64,000 nt of DNA from Sphingomonas corticis (GTDB taxonomy: Bacteria > Pseudomonadota > Alphaproteobacteria > Sphingomonadales > Sphingomonadaceae). Position 1 is the stretch's first letter; each line of letters opens with the position of its first letter. Positions 1-8,706 of the stretch are shown piece by piece. Below the pieces are notes generated by a model. That model was not told the origin of the DNA and did not search any database. It saw nothing but the letters and a program-made list of their open reading frames with translations. The position numbers and the translations under genes were made by a program. Where the stretch lies: the NCBI RefSeq assembly GCF_012035195.1, contig NZ_JAAVJH010000006.1, positions 284,542-348,541 of the forward strand. The letters run 5' to 3'.

Positions 1-2491
1 TGCCCGTGCCCGCGCCGGCGGTCGGCGCTGGCGCGGGCCGCGGCCAGATGCCGTGCTCCCTGGCGTAGTCGGCGGTGAAGATGACCGAGGACTCGTCGAT
101 GACGATGCTGGGCATCGGCTCGCCCTGGCCGGCGACGAGGTCCTCGCGCCGGTAGACGAACACGCCGTCCTCGATGCCCTTGCGCACGATCTTCTTGAAC
201 GGGTCGTCGCCGATCTGGATGGGCAGGCTGGGGTCGCGCCGGAACTCCTCGCGCAGCGCCGCCGCGGTCATCTGCCGCTTGCTCTTCAGCGGCGTGCGGT
301 CGCGGATGTAGGCGGGAGCGTCGGGCGCGTCCTCGGGCGACTTGAGCTTGTTGCTCGCCGACAGCTGGCGGACGACCTGCACCTGGCCGGCGCCGGGCTT
401 CTCAGCGGTCGAGGGATTGTCGATGGAGGCGTAGCCCAGGCTGACCGACCCGTCGCCCAGCGCCGCCTTAGACGGGTAGAGTAGGTGGCGGTAGCAGCCC
501 TGAATGGCGACCGCGACGGCCTGCTCCGACCGCTGCTCCTGCCGCAGGATCTCCTGCTGCTGATGGTCGGCCAGGTCGACCAGGCGCTCGGGGCGCTTCA
601 GCTCCGCGAGCGCGATCCGGCGGCTCATCGCCTCGCGCATCTGCGACACCGCGCGCTCGTCTGCGAGCAGGAACACGAGGTTGTTGCGCAGGAGGCGGAT
701 CTTGTCCTCCTCGGCGCCCTTGCGCGTGTACATGCGGGCGATGAACTCGGGCACCGCGTCGAGCTGCGACGAGACCTCCAGCGTCTCGTGCTTGACGACG
801 ACCAGGCGCGGCTTGCCGTCGCCGACATCGTCCGGCACGTCGAACGCGCCGGCCGGAAACAGGATCGGGTCGAAGGTCGGCCGGTCGCCGGAGAAGATGT
901 CCTTGATCCGGCTATCGAGTTCGAGTCGGATGCGCTCGGCGTCGATGCCCTTCTCCTCGCGCGCGATGATCTGCGTGAGGTTGGCCTCCGCGTTGAAGCG
1001 GAGCGGGGCACCGGGGCGGTCGTCGAGATACGCGCTGTCGGTCTGGAAGCGCACCAGGCTGGCGTCGAGCAGGTCGAGGTCCGACGCGGGCGACGCGATC
1101 GAATAACGCAGCTGCGCGGGGGTGATGCCGCGCAGCTCGTTGTTGAAGGCCAGCGTGTGCACGAAGATCGTTCGCGCGGCGTAGGAGGCGTAGGGAAGGA
1201 GCCCTGCGTTCATGTCCGCGTCGACGACCTGGGCGAGTGCGGGCTTGCCCGCGGGGCCGGCGACGTCGTTGTTGATGGCAGGCACGAACGCCGACTGGCC
1301 GAGGCGGGTCGTGAACTCTCGCTGCACGTCCTCCTGCCCGAGGTCGATGTGGTGCGTGTGAATAGCGAACGCGTCGCCCGCCCGGCGGGCCCACAGGCCA
1401 GCGACCGTCTTGGCGAGGATGCGCAGCATGCCGCGCACGCGCTGGAAATCGGCCAGCGTCGCCGTCTTGTCGGTCAGCGTGTCGATGAGGTCGGGATGGA
1501 AGGGGTAGGTGTCGACCAGCCGTGACCCTCGCACCCCCTCGCGGCTCTCCACCCGTCTGTCCGCCTGCACCGTCGCGTACGCGGCAGCGACTTCGTCGGC
1601 GGCACCCGGGCGGATCGTCTCGAACAGGCGGCGGCGCAGCACGGCCACCGTCTCGTCGTCGCCGGTGGGATTGAGGATCGTCGCCTTGCGGCCGGACACG
1701 CTCTCGGCCTCGGCGATCAGCTTCGCCACCGCCTCGTTCTCGGCAGCGAAGGCGTCGGTTGCCTTGCCGTCGGCGCGCACCGCGAGCGTGAACACCACGG
1801 CGGCGCGGGGCGAGGACTCGACGGCCGAGAACAGCGCCTTGATGAAGGCGGCGAGCTGGTCGCGGCCCCCGGCGCCGGGGCTCTTGCGCAGATATTCGCC
1901 GATCTCGTCCAGCACGATGAGCGCCGGCTCGTCGCCCAGCAGCTCGGACAGCGTCTCGGAGCCGGGTGCCTTCCGCTCCACGTCGGACGCGCGGACGCGC
2001 TCGTAGCCGTCGCGGCCGCGCAGCTGGTAGGCCAGCTCGCCCCAGGGCGTGTAGGCGAGCACGCCGTCGCCCATGGCGCGCCCGTTGGTCGGATCGGACG
2101 CCTCGCCGTCGAAGGCGGAGACGCGCGCTGTCCCCGGCATCGTCACCGACGTGAACTCGGCCAGGTTGGGGATCGACGCTGCGCTGCGTGCCGCGTGGAT
2201 TAGCGCGATGAGCCCGTGCGTCTTGCCGCCGCCGAAGCTGGTGTCGAGGCGGAACACCGAGGAGACCGCGCCGGGCGTTCCGGACAGGCGGCGCAGCACC
2301 TGGTCGAGCAGCTCCTTGAGGCCGGCCGTCGGATAGGTGTTGGTGAAGAAGCGGATCGGGTCGACGTAGTCGGGATGGCCGGTGCGGTTGACCACCGGCC
2401 CGAGGCGCGCCGCGAAGTCGCCCTCCGACATCGCGCCCGACAGCACGTCGGGGCGCGGGGCGCAGAGGTCGTAGATGGTCGGTGCGCTCAT
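1..2491 (-). CDS. DUF499-type ATPase, 3' end beyond window
   Basis: The reading frame runs open for about 830 codons from ATG at 2491 to the window edge, starting MSAPTIYDLCAPRPDVLSG. A P-loop (FGGGKTH) lies near residues 84-91 and a Walker B (LIVLDEI) near 187-193, the arrangement of DUF499 ATP-binding proteins. From memory such ATPases occur in anti-phage islands beside DUF1156-type adenine methylases and helicases; whether those partners follow here cannot be seen. The start codon overlaps the stop of the upstream helix-turn-helix gene (ATGA, 2488-2491), so the two are translationally coupled. Opposite-strand open frames over this stretch are shadows. The function in this element (phage defence) is inference; the ATPase assignment is firm. 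Confidence 0.8.
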   Translation of the reverse strand, partial: MSAPTIYDLCAPRPDVLSGAMSEGDFAARLGPVVNRTGHPDYVDPIRFFTNTYPTAGLKELLDQVLRRLSGTPGAVSSVFRLDTSFGGGKTHGLIALIHAARSAASIPNLAEFTSVTMPGTARVSAFDGEASDPTNGRAMGDGVLAYTPWGELAYQLRGRDGYERVRASDVERKAPGSETLSELLGDEPALIVLDEIGEYLRKSPGAGGRDQLAAFIKALFSAVESSPRAAVVFTLAVRADGKATDAFAAENEAVAKLIAEAESVSGRKATILNPTGDDETVAVLRRRLFETIRPGAADEVAAAYATVQADRRVESREGVRGSRLVDTYPFHPDLIDTLTDKTATLADFQRVRGMLRILAKTVAGLWARRAGDAFAIHTHHIDLGQEDVQREFTTRLGQSAFVPAINNDVAGPAGKPALAQVVDADMNAGLLPYASYAARTIFVHTLAFNNELRGITPAQLRYSIASPASDLDLLDASLVRFQTDSAYLDDRPGAPLRFNAEANLTQIIAREEKGIDAERIRLELDSRIKDIFSGDRPTFDPILFPAGAFDVPDDVGDGKPRLVVVKHETLEVSSQLDAVPEFIARMYTRKGAEEDKIRLLRNNLVFLLADERAVSQMREAMSRRIALAELKRPERLVDLADHQQQEILRQEQRSEQAVAVAIQGCYRHLLYPSKAALGDGSVSLGYASIDNPSTAEKPGAGQVQVVRQLSASNKLKSPEDAPDAPAYIRDRTPLKSKRQMTAAALREEFRRDPSLPIQIGDDPFKKIVRKGIEDGVFVYRREDLVAGQGEPMPSIVIDESSVIFTADYAREHGIWPRPAPAPTAGAGTG

Positions 2492-2766
2492 TGTCCCTCT
2501 CTAGCCTTTTCCTCTTGCGCCGTCGGGCGGTCGCCCTCCGCGCGCACGTGTTCCTCTATCCTCGCGGCCAGCCGCGCCATGCTGTCGCCCCGCTGCCGCA
2601 GGATCCTCAGCAGCTTGTCCGGCACGTCGGCGGGCACGTCATGGCGGCCCGCGGCCCAGTTCCGCATGGTGCGGTCGGTCACGCCCAGGTCGCGGGACAG
2701 CGGCGTCTGCCAGCGCTCCCCGTAAAGCGCCTCCCCCGCCTGCCTGAGTATGTCGGACCCCTTCAT
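2488..2766 (-). CDS. small helix-turn-helix protein, 92 aa
   Basis: The 92-residue product starts MKGSDILRQAGEALYGERW and carries a Cro/XRE-like segment at residues 18-45 (PLSRDLGVTDRTMRNWAAG), followed by a charged helical C-terminus. It resembles small DNA-binding proteins of phage and plasmid origin and probably controls the island operon. I chose the ATG at 2766 because a consensus-like promoter lies immediately upstream and the possible N-terminal extension from 2925 reads like non-coding sequence. Its TGA overlaps the ATG of the DUF499 ATPase. The regulatory role is inferred from the helix-turn-helix and its position as first gene. Confidence 0.75.
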   Translation of the reverse strand: MKGSDILRQAGEALYGERWQTPLSRDLGVTDRTMRNWAAGRHDVPADVPDKLLRILRQRGDSMARLAARIEEHVRAEGDRPTAQEEKAREGQ

Positions 2767-2775
2767 CGTTTCCGC

Positions 2776-2804
2776 ATTATAGGAAGAAGCTGCTGGTGCA
2801 CCAA
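2776..2804 (-). promoter_or_regulatory. sigma-70-like promoter, nearly leaderless
   Basis: On the minus strand TTGGTG (2799-2804) and a perfect TATAAT (2776-2781) are separated by 17 bp. Only 9 bases separate the -10 box from the ATG at 2766, so a start site 6-7 bases downstream would leave a leader of about 3 nt. This points to a leaderless or nearly leaderless transcript for the HTH-DUF499 operon. Confidence 0.6.
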
Positions 2805-2921
2805 GCACTTTCGTCTCGGAGCTACACGCTTGCAACAAAGCGTCGTTGGGGGCGGCCGATGTGGATGAGGCCTGAGCCGCTGGTGTGACGGCCCATGCAA
2901 CCCAGCCTTGGCGAACCGCGA

Positions 2922-3644
2922 TCACACGACCCGTGTCGCGCCGTCGATGATCCTCGCCAGGAAAGACATCAGCATGAGTGCGTGCATGGCATACTCGCGA
3001 TCCGTCGGGCGTTCGCCATGGGCGTGAGGATTACGGATGAACGCTCTCCACCCCTGCATCAGCAGCATCGATCCCCGCTGAATGTTTCTCTCCGTCTCCG
3101 TCGCGAGCGCCGCCGGCACCCTGAGCACTGGGTTGTTCGGGCTAAAAATTCGCCCGATCTCCCCGTCGGAGTCGTCCGCAGCGCCGGATTTCTGTCGGAA
3201 CAGAGTCGCGAGGTCGACGCTGCAGGTTAGTATAAGGGCGTGGAAGTCCGGCTGGTCCTGTTGAAGCGTCATCGCCAGTCGCGGGCGGAAGCGCGCATGA
3301 ATGAACACATCCAGATCGCCCAGATCGTCCCGCGGCAGTTCGGTGGCGTATGCCTCAGCCTTCGCCATGATGTCAGGCACGTCGAAAAATACGATGTCGT
3401 TCCAGTCGCCGGGCTCACAAAAGTGAATATGCCTGGCAAGGTCCCCACGCCGTCCACCCGGGAAGTCGGCGGGCAAGACGGCCTCAAGTGCTTCCTGTTG
3501 CGCCTTCAGGGCCGTCTTGAGTGCGGCTCTCGCGGCCTGAGTAGCGTATTCTTTTTGATCACGAATCGCGAGCCCGGCCGTTTCAATCAGCTTACGACAG
3601 TGCCGGCTCACGTTCAGCATGAACTCTAGCGCCGCATTCGCCAT
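2922..3644 (-). CDS. TIGR02391-like protein with HEPN-type motif
   Basis: The protein has 240 residues. The C-terminal third matches the pattern of the TIGR02391 (Ymh) family: IQRGSMLLMQGWRAFIRNPHAH followed by a helical tail. R204-N-P-H-A-H209 is an R-x4-H motif of the kind that forms the active site of HEPN ribonucleases, so an RNase toxin or abortive-infection role is possible. The middle contains acidic stretches but no signal peptide or membrane segment. The gene sits upstream of the HTH-DUF499 pair on the same strand, with a 155-bp gap and a separate promoter for the latter, and is divergent from the PHP-ATPase gene. Family call is by pattern memory; nuclease activity is inference. Confidence 0.55.
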   Translation of the reverse strand: MANAALEFMLNVSRHCRKLIETAGLAIRDQKEYATQAARAALKTALKAQQEALEAVLPADFPGGRRGDLARHIHFCEPGDWNDIVFFDVPDIMAKAEAYATELPRDDLGDLDVFIHARFRPRLAMTLQQDQPDFHALILTCSVDLATLFRQKSGAADDSDGEIGRIFSPNNPVLRVPAALATETERNIQRGSMLLMQGWRAFIRNPHAHGERPTDREYAMHALMLMSFLARIIDGATRVV

Positions 3645-3854
3645 GGTCGTATCCTATTCCGTGCCGCCACTTCATCGAAGTTTCGGCCTTTTCACGCAAC
3701 CGCCGACGCGATCTGGTAGCCGTTGAACCAGACTGCTGCCGTGCGCAGGGCCTTGCTTGCCTCATGTGCTCATCGAGCAGCGAGAACATGCGATCGACGC
3801 GGGGAGCTGCCCTGCTAGGGTGCGCCGGAGAAAGATTCATATTCGGGGGGTGAG

Positions 3855-6836
3855 ATGCTGACGAGGGGAGCCGAATGGCGGCGGTGGGAGCCGCACATCC
3901 ACGCGCCGGGGACGGTGCTTAACGATCAGTTCGGCGGCCCCGACCCGTGGGCTGGATACTTGTCGGCATTGGAGTCGCGATCGCCCCGGATTGAGGCGAT
4001 CGGGTTCACCGATTACTATGTGACCGATACCTACGAGCAGGCTGTCGCGCACAGGGCGGCCGGACGGCTATCGGACGTCAAGTGTGTCTTCCCGAACATC
4101 GAGGTGCGGCTGGACATCGCCGCGAAGTCCGGGTTCGTGAACCTGCACCTGTTGGTCAGCCCGGAGGACCCCGACCATGTCGCCGAGGCTCACAGGGTGC
4201 TGCGACGGCTTCAGTTCAACGTCCTTGGTGACACGTTCGATTGCACCCGCGAGGATCTGATCCGTCTGGGACGCAGGGCTGACCCGTCGCTGGTCGACGA
4301 TCGACGCGCGCTCGCGCACGGGGCGACGCAGTTCAAGGTGAACTTCGACCAGCTCAAGAAGGTGCTCAAGGAAAACGAGTGGGCCAGGGAGAACATTCTC
4401 GTCGGCGTCGCTGGCGGCGCAGGTGACGGCACGTCTGGCCTGCGCCAAGCTGCCGATGCGACGATCCGTCAGGAGATCGAGCGATTTGCGCACATCATCT
4501 TCGCGAGCAGCCCATCCCAGCGCGAGTTCTGGCTGGGTGGACGCGCCCTGAGTATCGAGCAGCTGCGCGACGGTTATGACGGGTGCAAGCCCTGCCTGCA
4601 CGGCAGCGACGCTCATGATGAGGCGACGGTCGGCATGCCCGACGGAGATCGATACTGCTGGATCAAGGGAGCGCTCAGCTTCGACGCGTTGCGCCAGGCA
4701 TGCATAGACCCAGGGACGCGGGCCTTCGTCGGCACCGAACCGCCCGGGGCTGCGCTGTCATCGCAGGTCATCTCGCGAGTTGAGATTCGCGACGCACCCT
4801 GGGCGGCGACGCCTGACCTCCCGCTCAACCCCGGACTGGTCGCGATCATAGGCGCAAGAGGATCCGGGAAGACGGCGCTGGCTGACACGATCGCTGCGGG
4901 ATGCGATGCGATCCCGGCGAAGGCTTGGGAGGCGGTCGGCGGCGTCAGCGCCTCGTTCCTCGCCAGGGCGCGTGACGTAATTGGCGATGCCAAGGTAGCG
5001 CTCGAGTGGGGCGGCGGCGATGCAAGCGTAACCAGGCTGGACGGCGGCGACCCGGTGGACCCGTTCGCCTTTCAGCGCGCCCGCTATCTGTCGCAGCAGT
5101 TCGTGGAGGAACTCTGCTCCGCGAGCGGCGCGTCGGAGGGGTTGGTTAGCGAGATTGAGCGCGTCATATTCGAGGCGCATCCGCGCGACGACCGCGACGG
5201 TGCTGTCAGCTTCGCGCAGCTCCGCGAGCGTAGAACCGAGCGCTTCCGGCAGGCGCGCAGGCGCGAGGTCGAAGCGATTGACGCCCTTTCGGAACGGATC
5301 GCGGACGAGTTCGAGAAGGAGGGCATGGTTGCGGCGCTCACCGCACAGGCAAGCCACAAGCGCACTTTGATCGCTGGCTACACGGTCGATCTCGGCAAGC
5401 TCGTGGTGAAGGGCACGGAGGCGCAGGCAGCCCGTCACGCGGAGCTGAACGTGGCCGTCCAGAGGAAGACCAGCCAAGTCCAAGCGTTCTCCAACCAGCG
5501 GCGATTGTTCGTGTCGCTGCAGGATGAGGTGAGGAGCACCCGCGCCAGCAAGGCACCGGAGATGCTCCGTCAGACGCAGGCGCGGCATCCGAACAGCGGA
5601 TTGGACGCGGCGAAGTGGGATGACTTCCTGCTCGTCTACAAGGGTGACGTCGACAAGGCCCTGCTGGGCTATATCGAATGGGCCGATCGAGAGATCGCCG
5701 CGCTGTACGGCACGCCGCCGACACCGGCACCAGACGGGGTCGACCTTCCCTATGTCGCGGATGGCGCGGACCTCGCATCAGTTCCCCTAGCCGTGCTCAA
5801 GGCTGAGATGACGCGACTCGAGCGTCTGATCAGCGCCGACCAGGTCGTGCGCGGACGATATGCGGCACTCGCCGCCCGCATCACCCAAGAGAACAGCGAG
5901 TTGCAGGGCATCGAGGCGCGGCTGCTCGATGCTCAGGGCGCCGGTGAACGCCGCAAGCAGCTGCAAGGCGAGCGAGAAAACTCATACGGCCGAGTGTTCC
6001 AGGCGATCATCGGCGAGCAGTGCGCCTTGGCCGATCTCTACGCGCCCCTGATGACCCGCCTCGCGGCATCGGAGGGAACGCTCCGCAGGCTAGGTTTTTC
6101 GGTCGCTCGGGTGGTGGACGCCGCGGGTTGGGGCGGCGTTGCGGAGGACAGGCTCATCGACTGCCGCAGGGCCGGCCCGTTCTACGGGCGAGGGTCGCTG
6201 ATCCGCGTAGCCGAGACCGAGCTACGACCGGCGTGGGAGGCCGGGGACGCGGCGTCTGTGCAGGCCGCCATGAGCGGCTTCGTGGCGAACTACGCGCAGG
6301 CGATCCTCGCCCACGCGCCTGTCGTCCCGACCCAGCCGGTTGAGTTTCGCGCGTGGTCGCGCGACTTCTCGCACTGGCTCTTCGGCACAGATCACATTTC
6401 GGTCCGCTATGAGATCACCTATGACGGGGTGGACATCCGCAAGCTGTCGCCGGGCACCAGGGGCATTGTTCTCCTGCTGCTTTACCTCGCGCTGGACGAT
6501 GCCGATGACCGCCCGCTCATCATCGATCAGCCCGAGGAGAACCTTGATCCCAAGTCGGTCTTCGACGAGCTCGTCTCGTTGTTCATCGCCGCGAAGGCCA
6601 AGCGCCAGGTGATCATGGTCACCCACAACGCAAACCTGGTCATCAACACGGATGCCGATCAGGTGATCATTGCGGAGTGCGGGCATCACGCGGCGGGCGG
6701 GTTGCCGCCCATCACTTACCAGTCGGGCGGATTGGAAGATCAACCGATACGGGATGCGGTGTGCAGCATACTCGAGGGCGGTGCGGATGCGTTCAGGGAG
6801 CGCGCCCGGCGCCTGCGGGTGCGACTGTCCAGGTAG
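3855..6836 (+). CDS. TrlF-type PHP-domain AAA/ABC ATPase
   Basis: The 993-residue protein begins with a PHP-like metal site (WEPHIHAPGT, H14 and H16) and then has an SMC/ABC-type ATPase: Walker A GARGSGKT at 333-340, a long charged helical and probably coiled-coil middle (about 460-700), an ABC-signature-like LSPGTRG, Walker B LIIDQPEEN at 888-896, and a switch histidine in VTHNANL. This is the layout of TrlF-family ATPases, which recur in defence islands. The start has a strong Shine-Dalgarno (GGGGGGTGAG directly before the ATG). It is divergent from the HEPN-like gene and upstream of tnsE on the same strand with a 178-bp gap. The nuclease or phosphatase substrate is unknown; a defence role is inferred from context. 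Confidence 0.8.
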   Translation: MLTRGAEWRRWEPHIHAPGTVLNDQFGGPDPWAGYLSALESRSPRIEAIGFTDYYVTDTYEQAVAHRAAGRLSDVKCVFPNIEVRLDIAAKSGFVNLHLLVSPEDPDHVAEAHRVLRRLQFNVLGDTFDCTREDLIRLGRRADPSLVDDRRALAHGATQFKVNFDQLKKVLKENEWARENILVGVAGGAGDGTSGLRQAADATIRQEIERFAHIIFASSPSQREFWLGGRALSIEQLRDGYDGCKPCLHGSDAHDEATVGMPDGDRYCWIKGALSFDALRQACIDPGTRAFVGTEPPGAALSSQVISRVEIRDAPWAATPDLPLNPGLVAIIGARGSGKTALADTIAAGCDAIPAKAWEAVGGVSASFLARARDVIGDAKVALEWGGGDASVTRLDGGDPVDPFAFQRARYLSQQFVEELCSASGASEGLVSEIERVIFEAHPRDDRDGAVSFAQLRERRTERFRQARRREVEAIDALSERIADEFEKEGMVAALTAQASHKRTLIAGYTVDLGKLVVKGTEAQAARHAELNVAVQRKTSQVQAFSNQRRLFVSLQDEVRSTRASKAPEMLRQTQARHPNSGLDAAKWDDFLLVYKGDVDKALLGYIEWADREIAALYGTPPTPAPDGVDLPYVADGADLASVPLAVLKAEMTRLERLISADQVVRGRYAALAARITQENSELQGIEARLLDAQGAGERRKQLQGERENSYGRVFQAIIGEQCALADLYAPLMTRLAASEGTLRRLGFSVARVVDAAGWGGVAEDRLIDCRRAGPFYGRGSLIRVAETELRPAWEAGDAASVQAAMSGFVANYAQAILAHAPVVPTQPVEFRAWSRDFSHWLFGTDHISVRYEITYDGVDIRKLSPGTRGIVLLLLYLALDDADDRPLIIDQPEENLDPKSVFDELVSLFIAAKAKRQVIMVTHNANLVINTDADQVIIAECGHHAAGGLPPITYQSGGLEDQPIRDAVCSILEGGADAFRERARRLRVRLSR

Positions 6837-7014
6837 TTGTATCAACCTCTCGCAACGCCCGGGCTCGACTCTCCGCGTGCGCCGTCGTCAAGCCGCAGGA
6901 TGCCAGTCGCAATTGGCATAGGCGTCCGACAGAGACGGTTGGGTCGCGAGCGATGGCCCGATCACGCAGCTTCGCCGGTAGGCTTTTTATAGCCTTGGGA
7001 TCTACTGTTCGAAC

Positions 7015-8706
7015 GTGCCGACTCGATCGATCGCCATCGACAGCTTTATTGGGGTGCCCGGCACCGCCGAGATCGTGGGCCTGGGCGGCGTGCGCCAGCC
7101 CCGGGGCGAGGCGCAGGAGGTGGAGGTTGAGGTGGTCGTCGCATCGGACATGGACGCGCCCGGCTTCGACCTAGTGAATGGCGTCACGTCGCACTGGCTC
7201 GGTTGTGGCCAGCTGGACCTGCTGGCGCCGGGGTCGTGCTGGGTGGGAGGCCAGTGGAAGCGGTGGGCGCCAGGGCTGGCCATCGAGGACAGCTTCGAGT
7301 GCAATGGCTGGAGGGAGGAGGTCGGGGTGGGGCTTCACCCGCAGCCGCGGGGTCGACCGTTCCCGTCGCAGCGCTTCGCGTCGGTTCCGGGCTTCCTGCT
7401 GCGTCGGGTGGCCGTGGAGGGGAATGCGCCGCGCGAGCGGAGGTGGAATGACCCCGACTGGGTCCTGCTGCCGCCGATGGAGCTGCTTCGCGCGCTGTTC
7501 GGCGTGAGCAGCGGGTTCCTGCTGGAGCTCTTCGACGGCTTACGCGATCCCGCCGTTTCCGGCGAGCGCGGCTTGGTCAGCCGCCAGCTCTCGCGGGTGC
7601 GCGATGACGGCACAGTCGTGCTGGAGGCTGGGCGCGACCTGTCGCGCGACGAGGCGGTCGCCGCCGCCGCGGTGATAGCGGACAAGGCGATCCGCGCGCT
7701 GCACGATGCGGCGTTTCAGCAGCTGAGCGTGGACCCCGAGGGGCGTGACGGCCGCTCCGTCAACCTGGATCTGGCGTGGCCGTGGCGAATGCCTCTTCGG
7801 ATGCGACTGGTCGGACGATGGGTAACGAGGGTCGACGCCCAGCCGAGGTTCGTCGCGTTGCGCATCGAGGCGATCGCCCCGCCACTGCCATTCAAGCGCG
7901 TCGAGGTGCGTCATCCTGGTTCCGAGCGAGGCGCTGGACGCGACCTTCCGCCGCCTGACGGCAGGACCAGGCCCGCCAACGCCCGTCTGATCGTCCTGAC
8001 CACCGGCCGCGCCGGCTCGACCGTCCGTCGGTCGGTGGAGGTGCCGACCGGAACGGTCGATCTCGTCAGCGCGAAGGATGTCGAGGTGGTCTCCGTCGCC
8101 TGCGGCGCAGGCGTTCGGCGCGACCGGTCTTTGATCGGCGAGGACCCGCGGGACGCCGCGCCGTTCGGCACCGGCGGTCGCCAGCCTGGAGCGGACCCGG
8201 ACGTCGGCGCGGCGGCCCTGAGGCGCAGGGCGAGAGCGGGCGAAGTGGCGGCCCGTCTACCATTCAAGGCGCTGGCTGACACCTGGATCGCTCTTGAGAC
8301 GGCATGCCGATCACGGGCCTGGCGGCTGGACGCGCAGCCAACCACGTCGGGCCGTAGGTCGCCGCACGGGGGCCTTGATCTCACGCGCGAGCCGCTGGTT
8401 GCCATCGTGCGAGTGGGGGGACGACGGCTCCTCGTCGTGGATCGAGGCTCGCCACTAGGCGACGAGCGCAGCCTGGGACTGCTGTTGCCGAAGAGAGGGG
8501 GCATGAGCGACCGCGACCTTGCCAATGCGGCCCGAAGGGCTTGCGTCTCGGTCGACGGGAGCTGGCGCTCGCCGAAGGTCGCCCAGCCCGGCTTCGCGCC
8601 GGAGTTCGTGGTTAGGGGCGTCGCGCGCCCCTTCGGCCTGTGGGACGACCGCGCGGCCTATGCCGACTTCATGCGTCGGCGTATCGCGTCAGCCCTGGCT
8701 CTCTAG
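7015..8706 (+). CDS. tnsE: divergent TnsE-like target-selection protein
   Basis: This 563-residue protein is close to Tn7 TnsE (538 residues) in size and shares its order of blocks as I recall them: an early LLPPMELLRALF segment, then LDLAWPWRMPLRMRLVGRW with a downstream IEAIAPPLPFKRVEVRHPGS block, a low-complexity linker (about 320-410), and a C-terminal region with RLLVVDRGSPLGDE and VVRGVARPFG. TnsE directs Tn7 into conjugal plasmids and replicating DNA. The start is GTG at 7015; a weak ribosome site leaves this uncertain. Unlike in Tn7, the gene is inverted: it converges on tniQ and the two coding ends overlap by 18 bp. Assignment is by remembered alignment plus context, so an unrelated accessory protein remains possible. 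Confidence 0.68.
   Translation: MPTRSIAIDSFIGVPGTAEIVGLGGVRQPRGEAQEVEVEVVVASDMDAPGFDLVNGVTSHWLGCGQLDLLAPGSCWVGGQWKRWAPGLAIEDSFECNGWREEVGVGLHPQPRGRPFPSQRFASVPGFLLRRVAVEGNAPRERRWNDPDWVLLPPMELLRALFGVSSGFLLELFDGLRDPAVSGERGLVSRQLSRVRDDGTVVLEAGRDLSRDEAVAAAAVIADKAIRALHDAAFQQLSVDPEGRDGRSVNLDLAWPWRMPLRMRLVGRWVTRVDAQPRFVALRIEAIAPPLPFKRVEVRHPGSERGAGRDLPPPDGRTRPANARLIVLTTGRAGSTVRRSVEVPTGTVDLVSAKDVEVVSVACGAGVRRDRSLIGEDPRDAAPFGTGGRQPGADPDVGAAALRRRARAGEVAARLPFKALADTWIALETACRSRAWRLDAQPTTSGRRSPHGGLDLTREPLVAIVRVGGRRLLVVDRGSPLGDERSLGLLLPKRGGMSDRDLANAARRACVSVDGSWRSPKVAQPGFAPEFVVRGVARPFGLWDDRAAYADFMRRRIASALAL

Noticed and set aside
485..1525. 346-aa open frame on the plus strand at the left edge
   Set aside because: Lies antisense to the DUF499 ATPase frame, which carries clear Walker motifs.
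2767..2925. 53-residue N-terminal extension of the HTH protein from an ATG at 2925
   Set aside because: The extension spans a consensus promoter and reads as non-coding; the ATG at 2766 is better supported.
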